DNA of 64,000 bases from positions 248,001 to 312,000 of the forward strand of contig NZ_KB904188.1 of assembly GCF_000380005.1 (NCBI RefSeq), read 5' to 3'. The notes below the pieces were generated by a model. It had not been told where the DNA came from. It saw nothing but the letters and a program-made list of their open reading frames with translations, and did no database searches. Positions 26,762-36,174 of the stretch are shown in pieces (the stretch's first letter is position 1; each line of letters starts with the position of its first letter). This DNA is from Streptococcus didelphis DSM 15616 (GTDB lineage Bacteria > Bacillota > Bacilli > Lactobacillales > Streptococcaceae). A program made the position numbers and the translations under genes.

Positions 26762-28486
26762 ATGTCAAGCGGAATTATCTTGCTAATTGTAGCGATAGTC
26801 CTTTTAGTGATTATTGCTTATCTAATTGGCGTAATTATTCGTAAACGAAATGATTCGTTAATTACCAATTTAGAAGAAAGAAAAGAAAAGCTTTTTGCTT
26901 TACCAGTCAATGATGAAATTGAAGATGTGAAATCACTTCATTTAATTGGTCAAAGTCAAATATCATTTAGAGAATGGAACCAAAAATGGGTAGATTTGTC
27001 TCTCAACTCATTTACAGATATTGAAAATCATCTTTTTGAAGCAGAACGACTAAATGACACCTTCAATTTCATTCGTACTAAAAATGAAATCAATAATGTT
27101 GAAAGTCAGTTAAATCTAGTTGAAGAAGATATCAAGTCAATTCGTGAAGCATTAAATGTTCTGAAAGAACAAGAAGAAAAGAACAGTGCACGGGTGACAC
27201 ATGCTCTTGACCTTTATGAGGGCTTGCAAGACTCTATTACTAGAGATAAGGATAGCTTTGGTTCAACTCGTTCTGAAATTGATAAACAGATGCAAAATAT
27301 CGAGGCAGAGTTTTCACAATTTGTTACCTTGAATTCTTCTGGAGACCCAGTTGAAGCATCTGAGATTTTGGATAAGGCAGAAGAACATACGATTGCTCTA
27401 GGACAGATTACAGAGCAGATTCCTGCTATTGTTACTAAGCTTGAAAAGGACTTTCCAGATCAATTAGATGATTTAGAGTCTGGTTACCGTCGCTTGTTAG
27501 AAGAAAATTATTATTTTCCAGAAGATAATATTGAAAAAAGATTCCAAGAAATTAGGGAGTCTATTAGAGCTAATGCCTCAGAGCTTATTAGCCTTGATTT
27601 AGACCGTGCAAGAGAAGAAAATACACATATCCAAGAACGCATTGATACCTTATATGATTTATTTGAACGTGAAATCAATGCCTATAAAGTATCTTACAAA
27701 AACAGTAAAAAACTCCCAGCATACTTAAGTCATGTAAAAGGAAATAGTGACTTACTAAAAGCTGAATTGGCACGTTTGTCCCATAAGTATATTTTGAATG
27801 AAAATCAAAGTATGTCCGTTAAAGCTTTTGATAAAGACATTGCTGATGTTGAGGAGAATGTATTAGGTCTGGCTGAGAATTTCAAAGATCATGACAAGCC
27901 ATATTCTGAGCTTCAAGTCATTTTTGATAAAGGCCTCAAAACCTTACAAGCAGTAGAATCAGGACAAATTGAAGTCTTTGAAGCTATTAAAAATATTGAA
28001 GGTATTGAAGATAAAGCACGTGAAGATGTTGAACTCTATGTGACCCAGTTGCATATGATTAAACGTTTTATGGAAAAACGGCACCTGCCAGGTATTCCTC
28101 AAGATTATCTTAATATTTTCTTTACGACTAGTAGCCAACTTGAGGCCCTCATGGATGAACTAAGTAAAGGTAAAATTAATATCGAGGCTATTTCTCGCTT
28201 GTCTGATATTGCCACAGCTTCTATTACTAACTTAGAAGATTGTACCTATCAGGTTGTTGGCAATGCCACCTTGTCAGAGCAATTGTTACAGTATTCTAAT
28301 CGCTACCGTAGCTTTGAACCAGGTGTTCAAAATGCCTTTGACATTGCTATGCATTTGTTTGAGGATGAATACAACTATCAAGCAGCCTTTGATGAAATTT
28401 CATATGCCTTAGAAACTGTTGAACCAGGTGTAACCAACCGTTTTGTTACTTCATATGAAAAGACCAGAGAAAGAATTCGATTTTAA
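26762..28486 (+). CDS. ezrA: Septation ring regulator EzrA
   Basis: 574 residues. One N-terminal membrane helix (about 4-25) followed by a short basic stretch and then coiled-coil and spectrin-like helices to the end, as in EzrA of other cocci. EzrA interacts with FtsZ and cell-wall synthases at midcell. It follows gyrB as in pneumococcus, with a -10 (TATAAT, 26644-26649) and a long leader of its own. AAGGAGA precedes the ATG. Confidence 0.95.
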   Translation: MSSGIILLIVAIVLLVIIAYLIGVIIRKRNDSLITNLEERKEKLFALPVNDEIEDVKSLHLIGQSQISFREWNQKWVDLSLNSFTDIENHLFEAERLNDTFNFIRTKNEINNVESQLNLVEEDIKSIREALNVLKEQEEKNSARVTHALDLYEGLQDSITRDKDSFGSTRSEIDKQMQNIEAEFSQFVTLNSSGDPVEASEILDKAEEHTIALGQITEQIPAIVTKLEKDFPDQLDDLESGYRRLLEENYYFPEDNIEKRFQEIRESIRANASELISLDLDRAREENTHIQERIDTLYDLFEREINAYKVSYKNSKKLPAYLSHVKGNSDLLKAELARLSHKYILNENQSMSVKAFDKDIADVEENVLGLAENFKDHDKPYSELQVIFDKGLKTLQAVESGQIEVFEAIKNIEGIEDKAREDVELYVTQLHMIKRFMEKRHLPGIPQDYLNIFFTTSSQLEALMDELSKGKINIEAISRLSDIATASITNLEDCTYQVVGNATLSEQLLQYSNRYRSFEPGVQNAFDIAMHLFEDEYNYQAAFDEISYALETVEPGVTNRFVTSYEKTRERIRF

Positions 28487-28492
28487 AACAAA

Positions 28493-28519
28493 AGTTTGAG
28501 ATTATCTCAGGCTTTTTTC
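28493..28519 (+). terminator. Terminator of ezrA
   Basis: TTTGAGA and TCTCAGG pair around a 3-base loop, followed by C and six T. Confidence 0.75.
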
Positions 28520-28633
28520 TTTGGTCTCCTTTTTTCCAAGTAGAAATAAAGAAGCAGGTCAAGAACTGTCAGAATCCACAAACTCAGAAAGCTCTGCTAT
28601 TTCCAAAAAAGAGAAAATCACTAAAAACTAGTT

Positions 28634-28665
28634 TAAAAAAAGACTTAGTATTAAAATACCAAGTC
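28634..28665 (-). terminator. Terminator of the yueI-like gene
   Basis: On the minus strand GACTTGGTATT pairs with AATACTAAGTC, followed by seven T. Nothing else is seen between the ezrA terminator and this one. Confidence 0.8.
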
Positions 28666-28702
28666 CCAGTTTTTAAATCTTTATCCATACTCATACTAGC
28701 TC

Positions 28703-29155
28703 CTAATCTCCAAAGAGATTATGCCAGAAAGAGGTTTTTTTAGGTTTGTCATCACTTTTGTCGACTTCATTTTGGGTCATTGAAGTGGTAATCGAGGTTT
28801 CATCGAGGTTAACAGCATGGTCGGTGTGGAGGACAAGAGCAAAGGGAGAGTTTGCACTTGATTCATCAATGATGGTGGAAGGAATTCCCTTTTTGCTAGC
28901 TAGCTTCATATAGAACATTTGGTATTGGGAGTCTAGTTCAGAAGAAAGTTTTAAAGAAAGAGGTTGATAGTCTTCAACAATATTAGGCAAAAGACGCTCA
29001 AATTCTAATTTGGCAATATCTTCTTCAATGCCTTCTAAGGGGATGGTTAATAAGACCCGTTCCGAAAAGGTACCCAAATAGTAACGTTGCTGGTCAGGGT
29101 TTAATCGTTGTTCTCCTAAAGCGCTTTTCAAAATTTTGTGATCTAGTGAATCCAT
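28703..29155 (-). CDS. YueI-like protein (DUF1694)
   Basis: 150 residues, no signal peptide or membrane helix. The start LDHKILKSALGEQRLNPDQQRYYLGTF-like region and the motif SERVLLTIPLEGIE mark the small Firmicute YueI family, whose function is not known. The C-terminal about 30 residues are polar and probably disordered, ending in WHNLFGD. AGGAGG precedes the ATG. It stands alone between ezrA and eno on the opposite strand, with a terminator. Confidence 0.85.
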   Translation of the reverse strand: MDSLDHKILKSALGEQRLNPDQQRYYLGTFSERVLLTIPLEGIEEDIAKLEFERLLPNIVEDYQPLSLKLSSELDSQYQMFYMKLASKKGIPSTIIDESSANSPFALVLHTDHAVNLDETSITTSMTQNEVDKSDDKPKKTSFWHNLFGD

Positions 29156-29345
29156 AAAGACCTCCTAAGTAACTTTACCTGTATTATACTTATTTTTTAG
29201 CAAGAAAGCTATTAAAATCTCTATTTAACCTATTAAAGTGAGTTTCAGAAAAAAGAAAATACTTTCTTGAAAACCATTCAATATTTTCAAAGCCTTGCTT
29301 TTTAAGTTGAAAATAGAGCTAGTTTGTGGTATTATTAACATGTAA

Positions 29346-30683
<1,338 letters not shown>

Positions 30684-30716
30684 TTTGATTATTTAAAAGC
30701 TATTAAACATGATTTT

Positions 30717-30749
30717 AAACACTCTAGAAAAATACCTAGGGTGTTTTTT
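30717..30749 (+). terminator. Terminator of eno
   Basis: AAACACTCTAG pairs with CTAGGGTGTTT (one G-T pair), followed by T. Farther down, AAATAGC/GCTATTT (30774-30805) forms a second, weaker hairpin. Confidence 0.85.
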
Positions 30750-30892
30750 CTACGGCATACCCGTCATACAGAAAAAATAGCACTTCTTAAAAGTTGCTAT
30801 TTCTTGCTTACTGAACTTATCTATTAATTCCTTTATTTTAATAAAAAACTTATTTTAAAGCTAATTTTTTAATAAAATGTTAAAAATATGAA

Positions 30893-30921
30893 TTGCATAT
30901 ATATATATATATATATACTGA
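30893..30921 (+). promoter_or_regulatory. TA-repeat promoter of collagen-like gene 2
   Basis: TTGCAT (-35, 30893-30898) and TATACT (-10, 30916-30921) are exactly 17 bp apart, and the whole spacer is alternating TA. The uninterrupted AT/TA tract runs from 30897 to 30919 (23 bases). Gain or loss of one dinucleotide would change the spacing to 19 or 15 bp. The start codon is 57 nt past the -10. Confidence 0.75.
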
Positions 30922-30978
30922 TTACTGTGCTTATAAGATTATAAGTTATGACGATAATGAAAGAAAGCAGACAGTAAT

Positions 30979-32334
30979 ATGACACAAAGAAAAAATTTAG
31001 GAAAATTAGCCAAACGTTATGGCCTTGCCCTAGCAACGGTGGCAGTCTTCGCCTCAGCTGGAATTGGAAGTACAGTAAAGGCGGAAAATAATTTATCTGA
31101 CCTAAAGGAGCAATTAATTTATTATCCTGATGCAACAACATTAATTCCTAGTCAAGGGCATGATATAAAAATTAGAAATTATCTTATTCAACTTGGTGGG
31201 CATTCCAAAAGGTATTTTGAAATATTGCAGGAGATAATTGATCAACTTAATAAAAAGGAGGGACCAGCTGGACCCCGAGGTCCTCAAGGTGAACGTGGTC
31301 CTACCGGTCCAGAAGGAAAGCCAGGTCCCCAAGGTCCTAAAGGAGAAGATGGGAAACCAGGTAAAGACGGCATTCAAGGTGCCAAAGGAGAGCAAGGTCC
31401 TTCTGGTCCTCGAGGTGAACGAGGAGAACAAGGACCTAAAGGTGAGGATGGCAAGGCAGGCCCAATGGGTCCAGCTGGCCCTGCTGGTAAGGATGGTCAA
31501 CCAGGTGAAACTGGTCCTCAAGGTCCTATGGGTCCTACTGGCGAAAAGGGAGAAAAGGGTGATCCTGGACTTCAAGGTCCTAAAGGAGAAGACGGTAAGG
31601 ATGGTCTTCAAGGCCCCCAAGGTGAACAGGGTCCAATGGGACCAGAAGGGAAACCTGGTACTATGGGTCCTGTAGGTCCTGCTGGAAAAGATGGTAAAGA
31701 CGGTCAGCCAGGTAAGGATGGTGCCCAAGGTCCTAAGGGAGAAAAGAGTGAAACCGGAGCTCCGGGCGCAAAAGGCGACAAGGGTGATAAAGGCGACCAA
31801 GGTATCCAGGGTCAAAAAGGTGACAAGGGAGACCAGGGTCTTCAAGGAGAAAAAGGTGAGCAAGGGGAATCCTTCCCTCAAGAAACTCCTAAAGAAGAAC
31901 TGGATAGACCTCAAGCAGAAGATCCAAAAGCTCCAGAGCTTCCACAAGAGCCTGAAATGCCTGAAAGTCCAGACAAATCAGAAGTACCTGAGATACCAGA
32001 GTTTCCAAAAGAACCTGAACTTCCTTTAAAACCAGAAAGTTCTAAAGAAGCTCCTCAAGCACCAAAAGAAGAACCTAAGACATCTGAGTCAGCTTCTCCA
32101 AAAGCTCAAGCTCCACAAGCTTCGCAAGAACCTACAGACACTAAGGCAGAAGAAAAATCTCAGACTATGACAAGCTCTTCTGCAAAAACACAAGCTCCTG
32201 CAGCACAAGCTAAAGCAAACCAACTCCCGGCAACTGGCGACCAAAAGAATCCTTTCTTCACAGCTGCTGCAATGGCCCTTATAGCTGGAGCAGGAAGTCT
32301 GTCTTTACTTCCAAAGGTCAAAAAAAGGAAGTAA
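30979..32334 (+). CDS. Collagen-like LPXTG surface protein 2 (Scl family)
   Basis: 451 residues. The signal peptide shares [20 protein letters not shown] with copy 1. The variable domain (about 35-94) differs from copy 1. Then come 68 Gly-X-Y triplets (95-298); only one is broken, with Ser257 in place of Gly (triplet SET, AGT codon; copy 1 has GET). A Pro/Glu linker with PELP, PESP and APQAPKE units spans the wall; LPATG, hydrophobic segment and KKRK complete the sorting signal. Collagen-like streptococcal proteins bind host matrix proteins and cells. The gene lies between eno and the SpnA-like nuclease. Its upstream region is homologous to that of copy 1. Confidence 0.94.
   Translation: MTQRKNLGKLAKRYGLALATVAVFASAGIGSTVKAENNLSDLKEQLIYYPDATTLIPSQGHDIKIRNYLIQLGGHSKRYFEILQEIIDQLNKKEGPAGPRGPQGERGPTGPEGKPGPQGPKGEDGKPGKDGIQGAKGEQGPSGPRGERGEQGPKGEDGKAGPMGPAGPAGKDGQPGETGPQGPMGPTGEKGEKGDPGLQGPKGEDGKDGLQGPQGEQGPMGPEGKPGTMGPVGPAGKDGKDGQPGKDGAQGPKGEKSETGAPGAKGDKGDKGDQGIQGQKGDKGDQGLQGEKGEQGESFPQETPKEELDRPQAEDPKAPELPQEPEMPESPDKSEVPEIPEFPKEPELPLKPESSKEAPQAPKEEPKTSESASPKAQAPQASQEPTDTKAEEKSQTMTSSSAKTQAPAAQAKANQLPATGDQKNPFFTAAAMALIAGAGSLSLLPKVKKRK
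31661..31730 (+). repeat. 70-bp block identical to one in collagen-like gene 1
   Basis: Identical to 14950-15019. It lies in the last third of the Gly-X-Y domain, just before the Gly-to-Ser change. Confidence 0.9.
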
Positions 32335-32379
32335 ACTAACTAAACTTCTTTCTAGAAATAGACATTTCAATTCCTAAGA

Positions 32380-32405
32380 AGGTAGCCTTTAAGGCTATCT
32401 TTTTC
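32380..32405 (+). terminator. Terminator of collagen-like gene 2
   Basis: GGTAGCC-TTTAA-GGCTATC followed by T5. Confidence 0.85.
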
Positions 32406-32704
32406 TATTTTCCAAGGGACCTTAGTCATCCTCTAGTCATTTGTGATTATGCCTTAGACTTTGCTAAATAACGATTATTGTTTCCCTTTCTTTTTTAACA
32501 AAGGAGTTAAAAATTGATAAAAGAGACTCGAAAAAGCTATTTGTTCGTCTTTTGTTGAAAAAATACTTATTTCAGAAAAAATGAAACGCTTTCTTTGACA
32601 AAAAATTAATATTTCTTATCAAAATACGAAAAACATATTTCTTTTGTGTCTTATTTCTGTTACAATGAGTCTGTAATATGTCATATAGATTAGAAGGAGT
32701 TTTT
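32406..32704 (+). promoter_or_regulatory. Upstream region of the nuclease gene
   Basis: About 300 AT-rich bases without a gene. A consensus -35 TTGACA (32595-32600) has no good -10 at 17 bp. An extended -10, TGT-TACAAT (-10 at 32661-32666), is better placed, giving a leader of about 30 nt. GAAACGCTTTC (32583-32593) resembles a CcpA site core but has three mismatches to the cre consensus. Confidence 0.45.
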
Positions 32705-35062
32705 ATGTCAAATAAGAAATTTTTCACTTATGCTTCCTTATTGGCATTAGTTGCTGTATCTCCAGTGATTGAGGAGATGGTGGATGGACCAAGCCAGCTT
32801 GTTTATGCAGATGAGGTGGTTTTACAGACAGATAAAGCTAGCCCTGCTAAAGAAGAGGTCAGTGGAGACACTATAGAATCTGGATTAGCTAATAGCAAGG
32901 CTTCAGCAGAAAACTTATCAGCATCCCAAGTATCAGAGCCCGCTAAGGGACCTTCCTCTAATCAGGCAAGTGATTCTTCCCAGCCTGACTTACAGCTACC
33001 TGCATCTAGCAGTCCTAACATAGAAAGTTCTTCAGAGGCTTTAAATGCTCTGGTAGAAGAAGAATCAGCTCAAGCTACTAGCCTAAGCTCAAATAGACAA
33101 GCTAAGCCAACTCCTAAGGCTGATAGCACAAGCCAAGTCGTTAAGGTTGGGCAAATCCAAGGAAGCAGCCATGAGTCACCCCTTGTAAATAAGAAGGTCA
33201 GAGTAGAAGAAGTCGTTGTTACCTATCTAGAAGATGCCAGTCATTTTTATGTTCAGGACTTATATGGAGACAATAATGACGCAACTTCTGATGGCATTCA
33301 AATTTATTCCAAAAATGCCCAGGTCAAACTTGGTGATGTCTTAACCATTACTGGAACAGTTCAAGAGTTTTTTGGAAAAGGCTATGATGACCGTAAACAA
33401 ACAGACTTAAGTATTACCCAGATAAAGGCTGATAGTATTATTAAAACAGGAAGTCATGAGGTTCCTGCCCCCATTGTTTTAGGAAAAGACCGTCAAGCAC
33501 CTGCCAATATTATAGACAATGATGGACTAAGTATCTTTGATCCCAAAGAAGATGCCATTGACTTTTGGGAATCTCTAGAAGGCATGCTTGTCGCTGTGGA
33601 TGACGCTAAGATTTTAGGACCAATGGACCATAAGGAAATTTATGTGCTCCCTGGTTCATCAAAAAGACCATTAGATAATTCTGGAGGGATTTTATTACCA
33701 GAAAAGTCCTATAATACCGATTTAATTCCTATTCTTTTTAAGAAGGGAAAAGAAGTGATTAAGGCAGGAGACTACTTTACAGGCCGTCTTACAGGTCCTG
33801 TGTCTTACAGCTATGGCAATTACAAGGTATTTGTGGATGATAATTTACAGATGCCAAGCTTACATGATGGCCATCTTAAACCAGAAAAAACCTATCTGCA
33901 AAAAGACCCAAGTAAGCTAAGCATTGCTTCTTACAATATTGAAAACTTCTCAGCTAATAAAAGCTCCACTAAGGATGAAAAGGTAAAACGTATTGCCCAA
34001 TCCTTTATCGATGATTTAAATGCGCCTGATATTATTGGCCTCATTGAGGTACAAGATAATAATGGGCCTAAAAATGACGGCACAACAGATGCAAAAGAAA
34101 GTGCCAAACGCCTGATTGAGGCTATCAAGCAACTGGGTGGTCCGACTTATCTTTATGTTGATATTGCCCCAGAAAATAACCAGGATGGGGGCCAACCAGG
34201 GGCTAACATTCGGACTGGATTCTTATATCAACCTGATAGGGTTAGTCTTTCGGCTAAGCCAAAAGGAGGAGCCAGAGATTCCGTTTCATGGGTTAATGGC
34301 GAATTAAGTTTAAGTTTGGGAAGAATTGACCCTACAAACCCTGCTTGGAAAGATGTCAGAAAATCCTTAGCTGCCGAATTCATTTTCCAAGGCAATAAGG
34401 TAGTGGTTGTTGCCAATCATTTAAACTCTAAACGAGGCGATAGCCCCTTATATGGTCGCAATCAGCCAGTAACCTTTAAATCTGAAGAAAGACGACATCA
34501 ACTAGCTACTATTTTAAGCCAGTTTGCCAAAGAAGGCAGTCGCCATCAGGCTAATATTGTCATGCTTGGTGACTATAACGACTTTGAATTCACTAAGACC
34601 ATAGGCATTATAGAAGAAGGGGGAATGGCTAATTTAGTAAGTAGGCATGACCTAGCTGACCGTTATTCTTATTTCCATCAAGGAAACAACCAGACGCTTG
34701 ACAATATCTTGGTCTCTCGTAATCTCCTTGACCGTTATGCTTTTGATATGGTCCATGTGAACTCACCTTTTATGGTTGCTCATGGGCGTGCTTCTGACCA
34801 CGATCCTCTTCTTTTACAACTATCCTTTGACAAGGAAAATCCAGTACCTACTAAGAGTCCAGCAACAAGCATAGCTACCAAAGAAGGAGTAGCTAAAGAA
34901 GAAGTCTTTCATTCTTATAAGCTTCCAGTAAGCGTTATGACTAGCCCTTCTCAGAGCCTCCCTCAAACAGGTGATAAAACTAGTTCTGCAATAAGTTTAT
35001 TAGGCTTAGTATCATTTCTTGGCGCATTTAAGCTCTTTAGCAAGTCAGCCAAATCTAAGTAA
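32705..35062 (+). CDS. Cell-wall-anchored extracellular nuclease (SpnA-like)
   Basis: 785 residues from the ATG at 32705, 7 nt after GAAGGAG; an in-frame ATG 27 bases earlier has no such site. Signal peptide to about residue 37 (VYA/DEV), a Ser/Gln-rich disordered stretch, an OB-fold nucleic-acid binding region (about 140-260), then an endonuclease/exonuclease/phosphatase domain (about 400-700) with SIASYNIENF, LIEVQDNNG (metal Glu), NHLNSKRGD, MLGDYNDFEFT and the final SDHDPLLL. LPQTGD, a hydrophobic stretch and a basic tail anchor it to the wall. SpnA of S. pyogenes, the closest protein I know, is about 910 residues and degrades DNA traps, so this one is shorter, with fewer OB folds. Confidence 0.92.
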   Translation: MSNKKFFTYASLLALVAVSPVIEEMVDGPSQLVYADEVVLQTDKASPAKEEVSGDTIESGLANSKASAENLSASQVSEPAKGPSSNQASDSSQPDLQLPASSSPNIESSSEALNALVEEESAQATSLSSNRQAKPTPKADSTSQVVKVGQIQGSSHESPLVNKKVRVEEVVVTYLEDASHFYVQDLYGDNNDATSDGIQIYSKNAQVKLGDVLTITGTVQEFFGKGYDDRKQTDLSITQIKADSIIKTGSHEVPAPIVLGKDRQAPANIIDNDGLSIFDPKEDAIDFWESLEGMLVAVDDAKILGPMDHKEIYVLPGSSKRPLDNSGGILLPEKSYNTDLIPILFKKGKEVIKAGDYFTGRLTGPVSYSYGNYKVFVDDNLQMPSLHDGHLKPEKTYLQKDPSKLSIASYNIENFSANKSSTKDEKVKRIAQSFIDDLNAPDIIGLIEVQDNNGPKNDGTTDAKESAKRLIEAIKQLGGPTYLYVDIAPENNQDGGQPGANIRTGFLYQPDRVSLSAKPKGGARDSVSWVNGELSLSLGRIDPTNPAWKDVRKSLAAEFIFQGNKVVVVANHLNSKRGDSPLYGRNQPVTFKSEERRHQLATILSQFAKEGSRHQANIVMLGDYNDFEFTKTIGIIEEGGMANLVSRHDLADRYSYFHQGNNQTLDNILVSRNLLDRYAFDMVHVNSPFMVAHGRASDHDPLLLQLSFDKENPVPTKSPATSIATKEGVAKEEVFHSYKLPVSVMTSPSQSLPQTGDKTSSAISLLGLVSFLGAFKLFSKSAKSK

Positions 35063-35098
35063 GCCTACTAAGACTATTTTCTTATGACATAAAAACTC

Positions 35099-35125
35099 AA
35101 AAAGAAGGGGAAGGCCCTTCTTTTT
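35099..35125 (+). terminator. Terminator of the nuclease gene
   Basis: AAAAAGAAGGG and CCCTTCTTTTT pair around a short loop. Confidence 0.88.
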
Positions 35126-35214
35126 GCATAGTCTAATAGCCTTGCAAGTTTAAGTAAGGGAACTTGCTGCTAAAAATGTTATAATGACAGAAATAAAAAA
35201 AGGAGAAGCTAAGC

Positions 35215-35508
35215 ATGACTGATAAAGAAGCAATGACCATTAAAGATTTAGAAGAAAGATATGATCGCTTTCTTCCCCTCTTAGAATCTTTAAAAGAAAG
35301 TGTTCAAGAAATAAATGAACACTATGATGATTATAAAGCCCTATCCTCCTATTATGGAAGTGAAGAGTGGTTTAAGTTAAGAGATGAAAAACCAGCAATC
35401 AGATCAGGTATTTTAAATGAAGACCAGATTTATGATCTTCTAATTGATCACCATTATCTTATTTTAGAATTATTGAAGTTGACCACCAAGATGTATCAAA
35501 CTTCCTAA
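35215..35508 (+). CDS. Small DUF4298-type protein
   Basis: 97 residues, acidic and helical, no signal peptide. DLEERYDRFLPLLESL, ALSSYYGSEEWFKL and GILNEDQIYDLL are the features I associate with DUF4298, a family of small streptococcal/Firmicute proteins without known function. AAAAAGGAG precedes the ATG and a TATAAT (35179-35184) lies 30 nt upstream. It stands alone between the nuclease and the cold-shock gene. Confidence 0.8.
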   Translation: MTDKEAMTIKDLEERYDRFLPLLESLKESVQEINEHYDDYKALSSYYGSEEWFKLRDEKPAIRSGILNEDQIYDLLIDHHYLILELLKLTTKMYQTS

Positions 35509-35680
35509 ACCTTATAAGCAAAGAAAATAATTTTTTATTTTGCAGTTTTAGGGTTGACTTATGAAGTTTATACTGTTATAGTAGGGAATGTAAATAAGTT
35601 TTTCGAGTCAAAGTATCAGTTTTATCTTTTGTTTTCCTCTTAATAATTCTTTACAAATAAAATATATAGAGGTAACTCAA

Positions 35681-35884
35681 ATGACACAAGGTACAGTAAA
35701 ATGGTTTAACGCAGAAAAAGGTTTCGGCTTTATTTCACAAGCAGACGGAGCAGATGTATTTGCTCACTTTTCAGAAATCCAATCTGACGGTTTCAAATCA
35801 TTAGATGATGGACAAAAAGTAATGTTTAATATTGAGCAAGGCCAACGTGGTCTTCAAGCAACAAATATTACAAAAGTAGTTTAA
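35681..35884 (+). CDS. cspA: Cold-shock protein
   Basis: 67 residues, a complete CspA/CspB-type OB fold: [15 protein letters not shown] (RNP-1), DVFAHFSEI (RNP-2) and the C-terminal GPQA-like strand [11 protein letters not shown]. It binds single-stranded RNA/DNA and works as an RNA chaperone. AGAGGTAAC precedes the ATG. The leader is about 90 nt and T-rich, as usual for cold-shock genes. Confidence 0.96.
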   Translation: MTQGTVKWFNAEKGFGFISQADGADVFAHFSEIQSDGFKSLDDGQKVMFNIEQGQRGLQATNITKVV

Positions 35885-35898
35885 TTTTTAGACTAAGC

Positions 35899-35926
35899 AA
35901 CCTAACCATGCGTTAGGTTTTTTTGT
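35899..35926 (+). terminator. Terminator of the cold-shock gene
   Basis: AACCTAAC-CATGC-GTTAGGTT followed by T. Confidence 0.9.
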
Positions 35927-36035
35927 TTGTCTCATCAGGATATAGTAGGGCAGTCTATTACAACTTGCTATAGATTCTTGGGGATGTCATAAGTTTTATT
36001 TATAGTAGACATAAGATATTGGTATTTGCCAAAAA

Positions 36036-36050
36036 ATGAAAGCGGTTTTA
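36036..36050 (+). promoter_or_regulatory. cre-like CcpA site before atoE
   Basis: ATGAAAGCGGTTTTA matches TGNAANCGNNNNCA except for one position. Carbon catabolite repression of the fatty acid genes would be expected. Confidence 0.5.
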
Positions 36051-36100
36051 TCATGAGGGTAGAAAGTAGAATGACAGATCTATGATAGCTATTTATTTTA

Positions 36101-36130
36101 CTTACACAATCTACTAAAGGCTTACACAAT
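36101..36130 (+). promoter_or_regulatory. Two CTTACACAAT direct repeats before atoE
   Basis: CTTACACAAT at 36101-36110 and again at 36121-36130, 20 bp apart (two helical turns). The reverse complement ATTGTGTAAG occurs in front of atoB (38649-38658). It may be an operator for the local LysR regulator. Alternatively the repeats are the core promoter, since TTACAC and CACAAT within them are 17 bp apart. Confidence 0.5.
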
Positions 36131-36174
36131 AGCTAGGAGAAAGGTCATTCTTTTATTATGAAAGGAAGAATGCA

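Noticed and set aside
31141..31947. 268-codon open frame on the minus strand of collagen-like gene 2 (and 114 codons at 14832-15176)
   Set aside because: Antisense of Gly-X-Y repeats (GGN CCN codons) has few stop codons. No ribosome binding site and no family likeness; it is a composition shadow.
31691..32029. Lys/Val-rich forward frames inside both collagen-like genes
   Set aside because: Out-of-frame readings of the repeats, low complexity, no start signals.
32583..32600. Strong cre site plus consensus promoter before the nuclease gene
   Set aside because: GAAACGCTTTC has three mismatches to the cre consensus, and TTGACA has no matching -10 at 16-18 bp.
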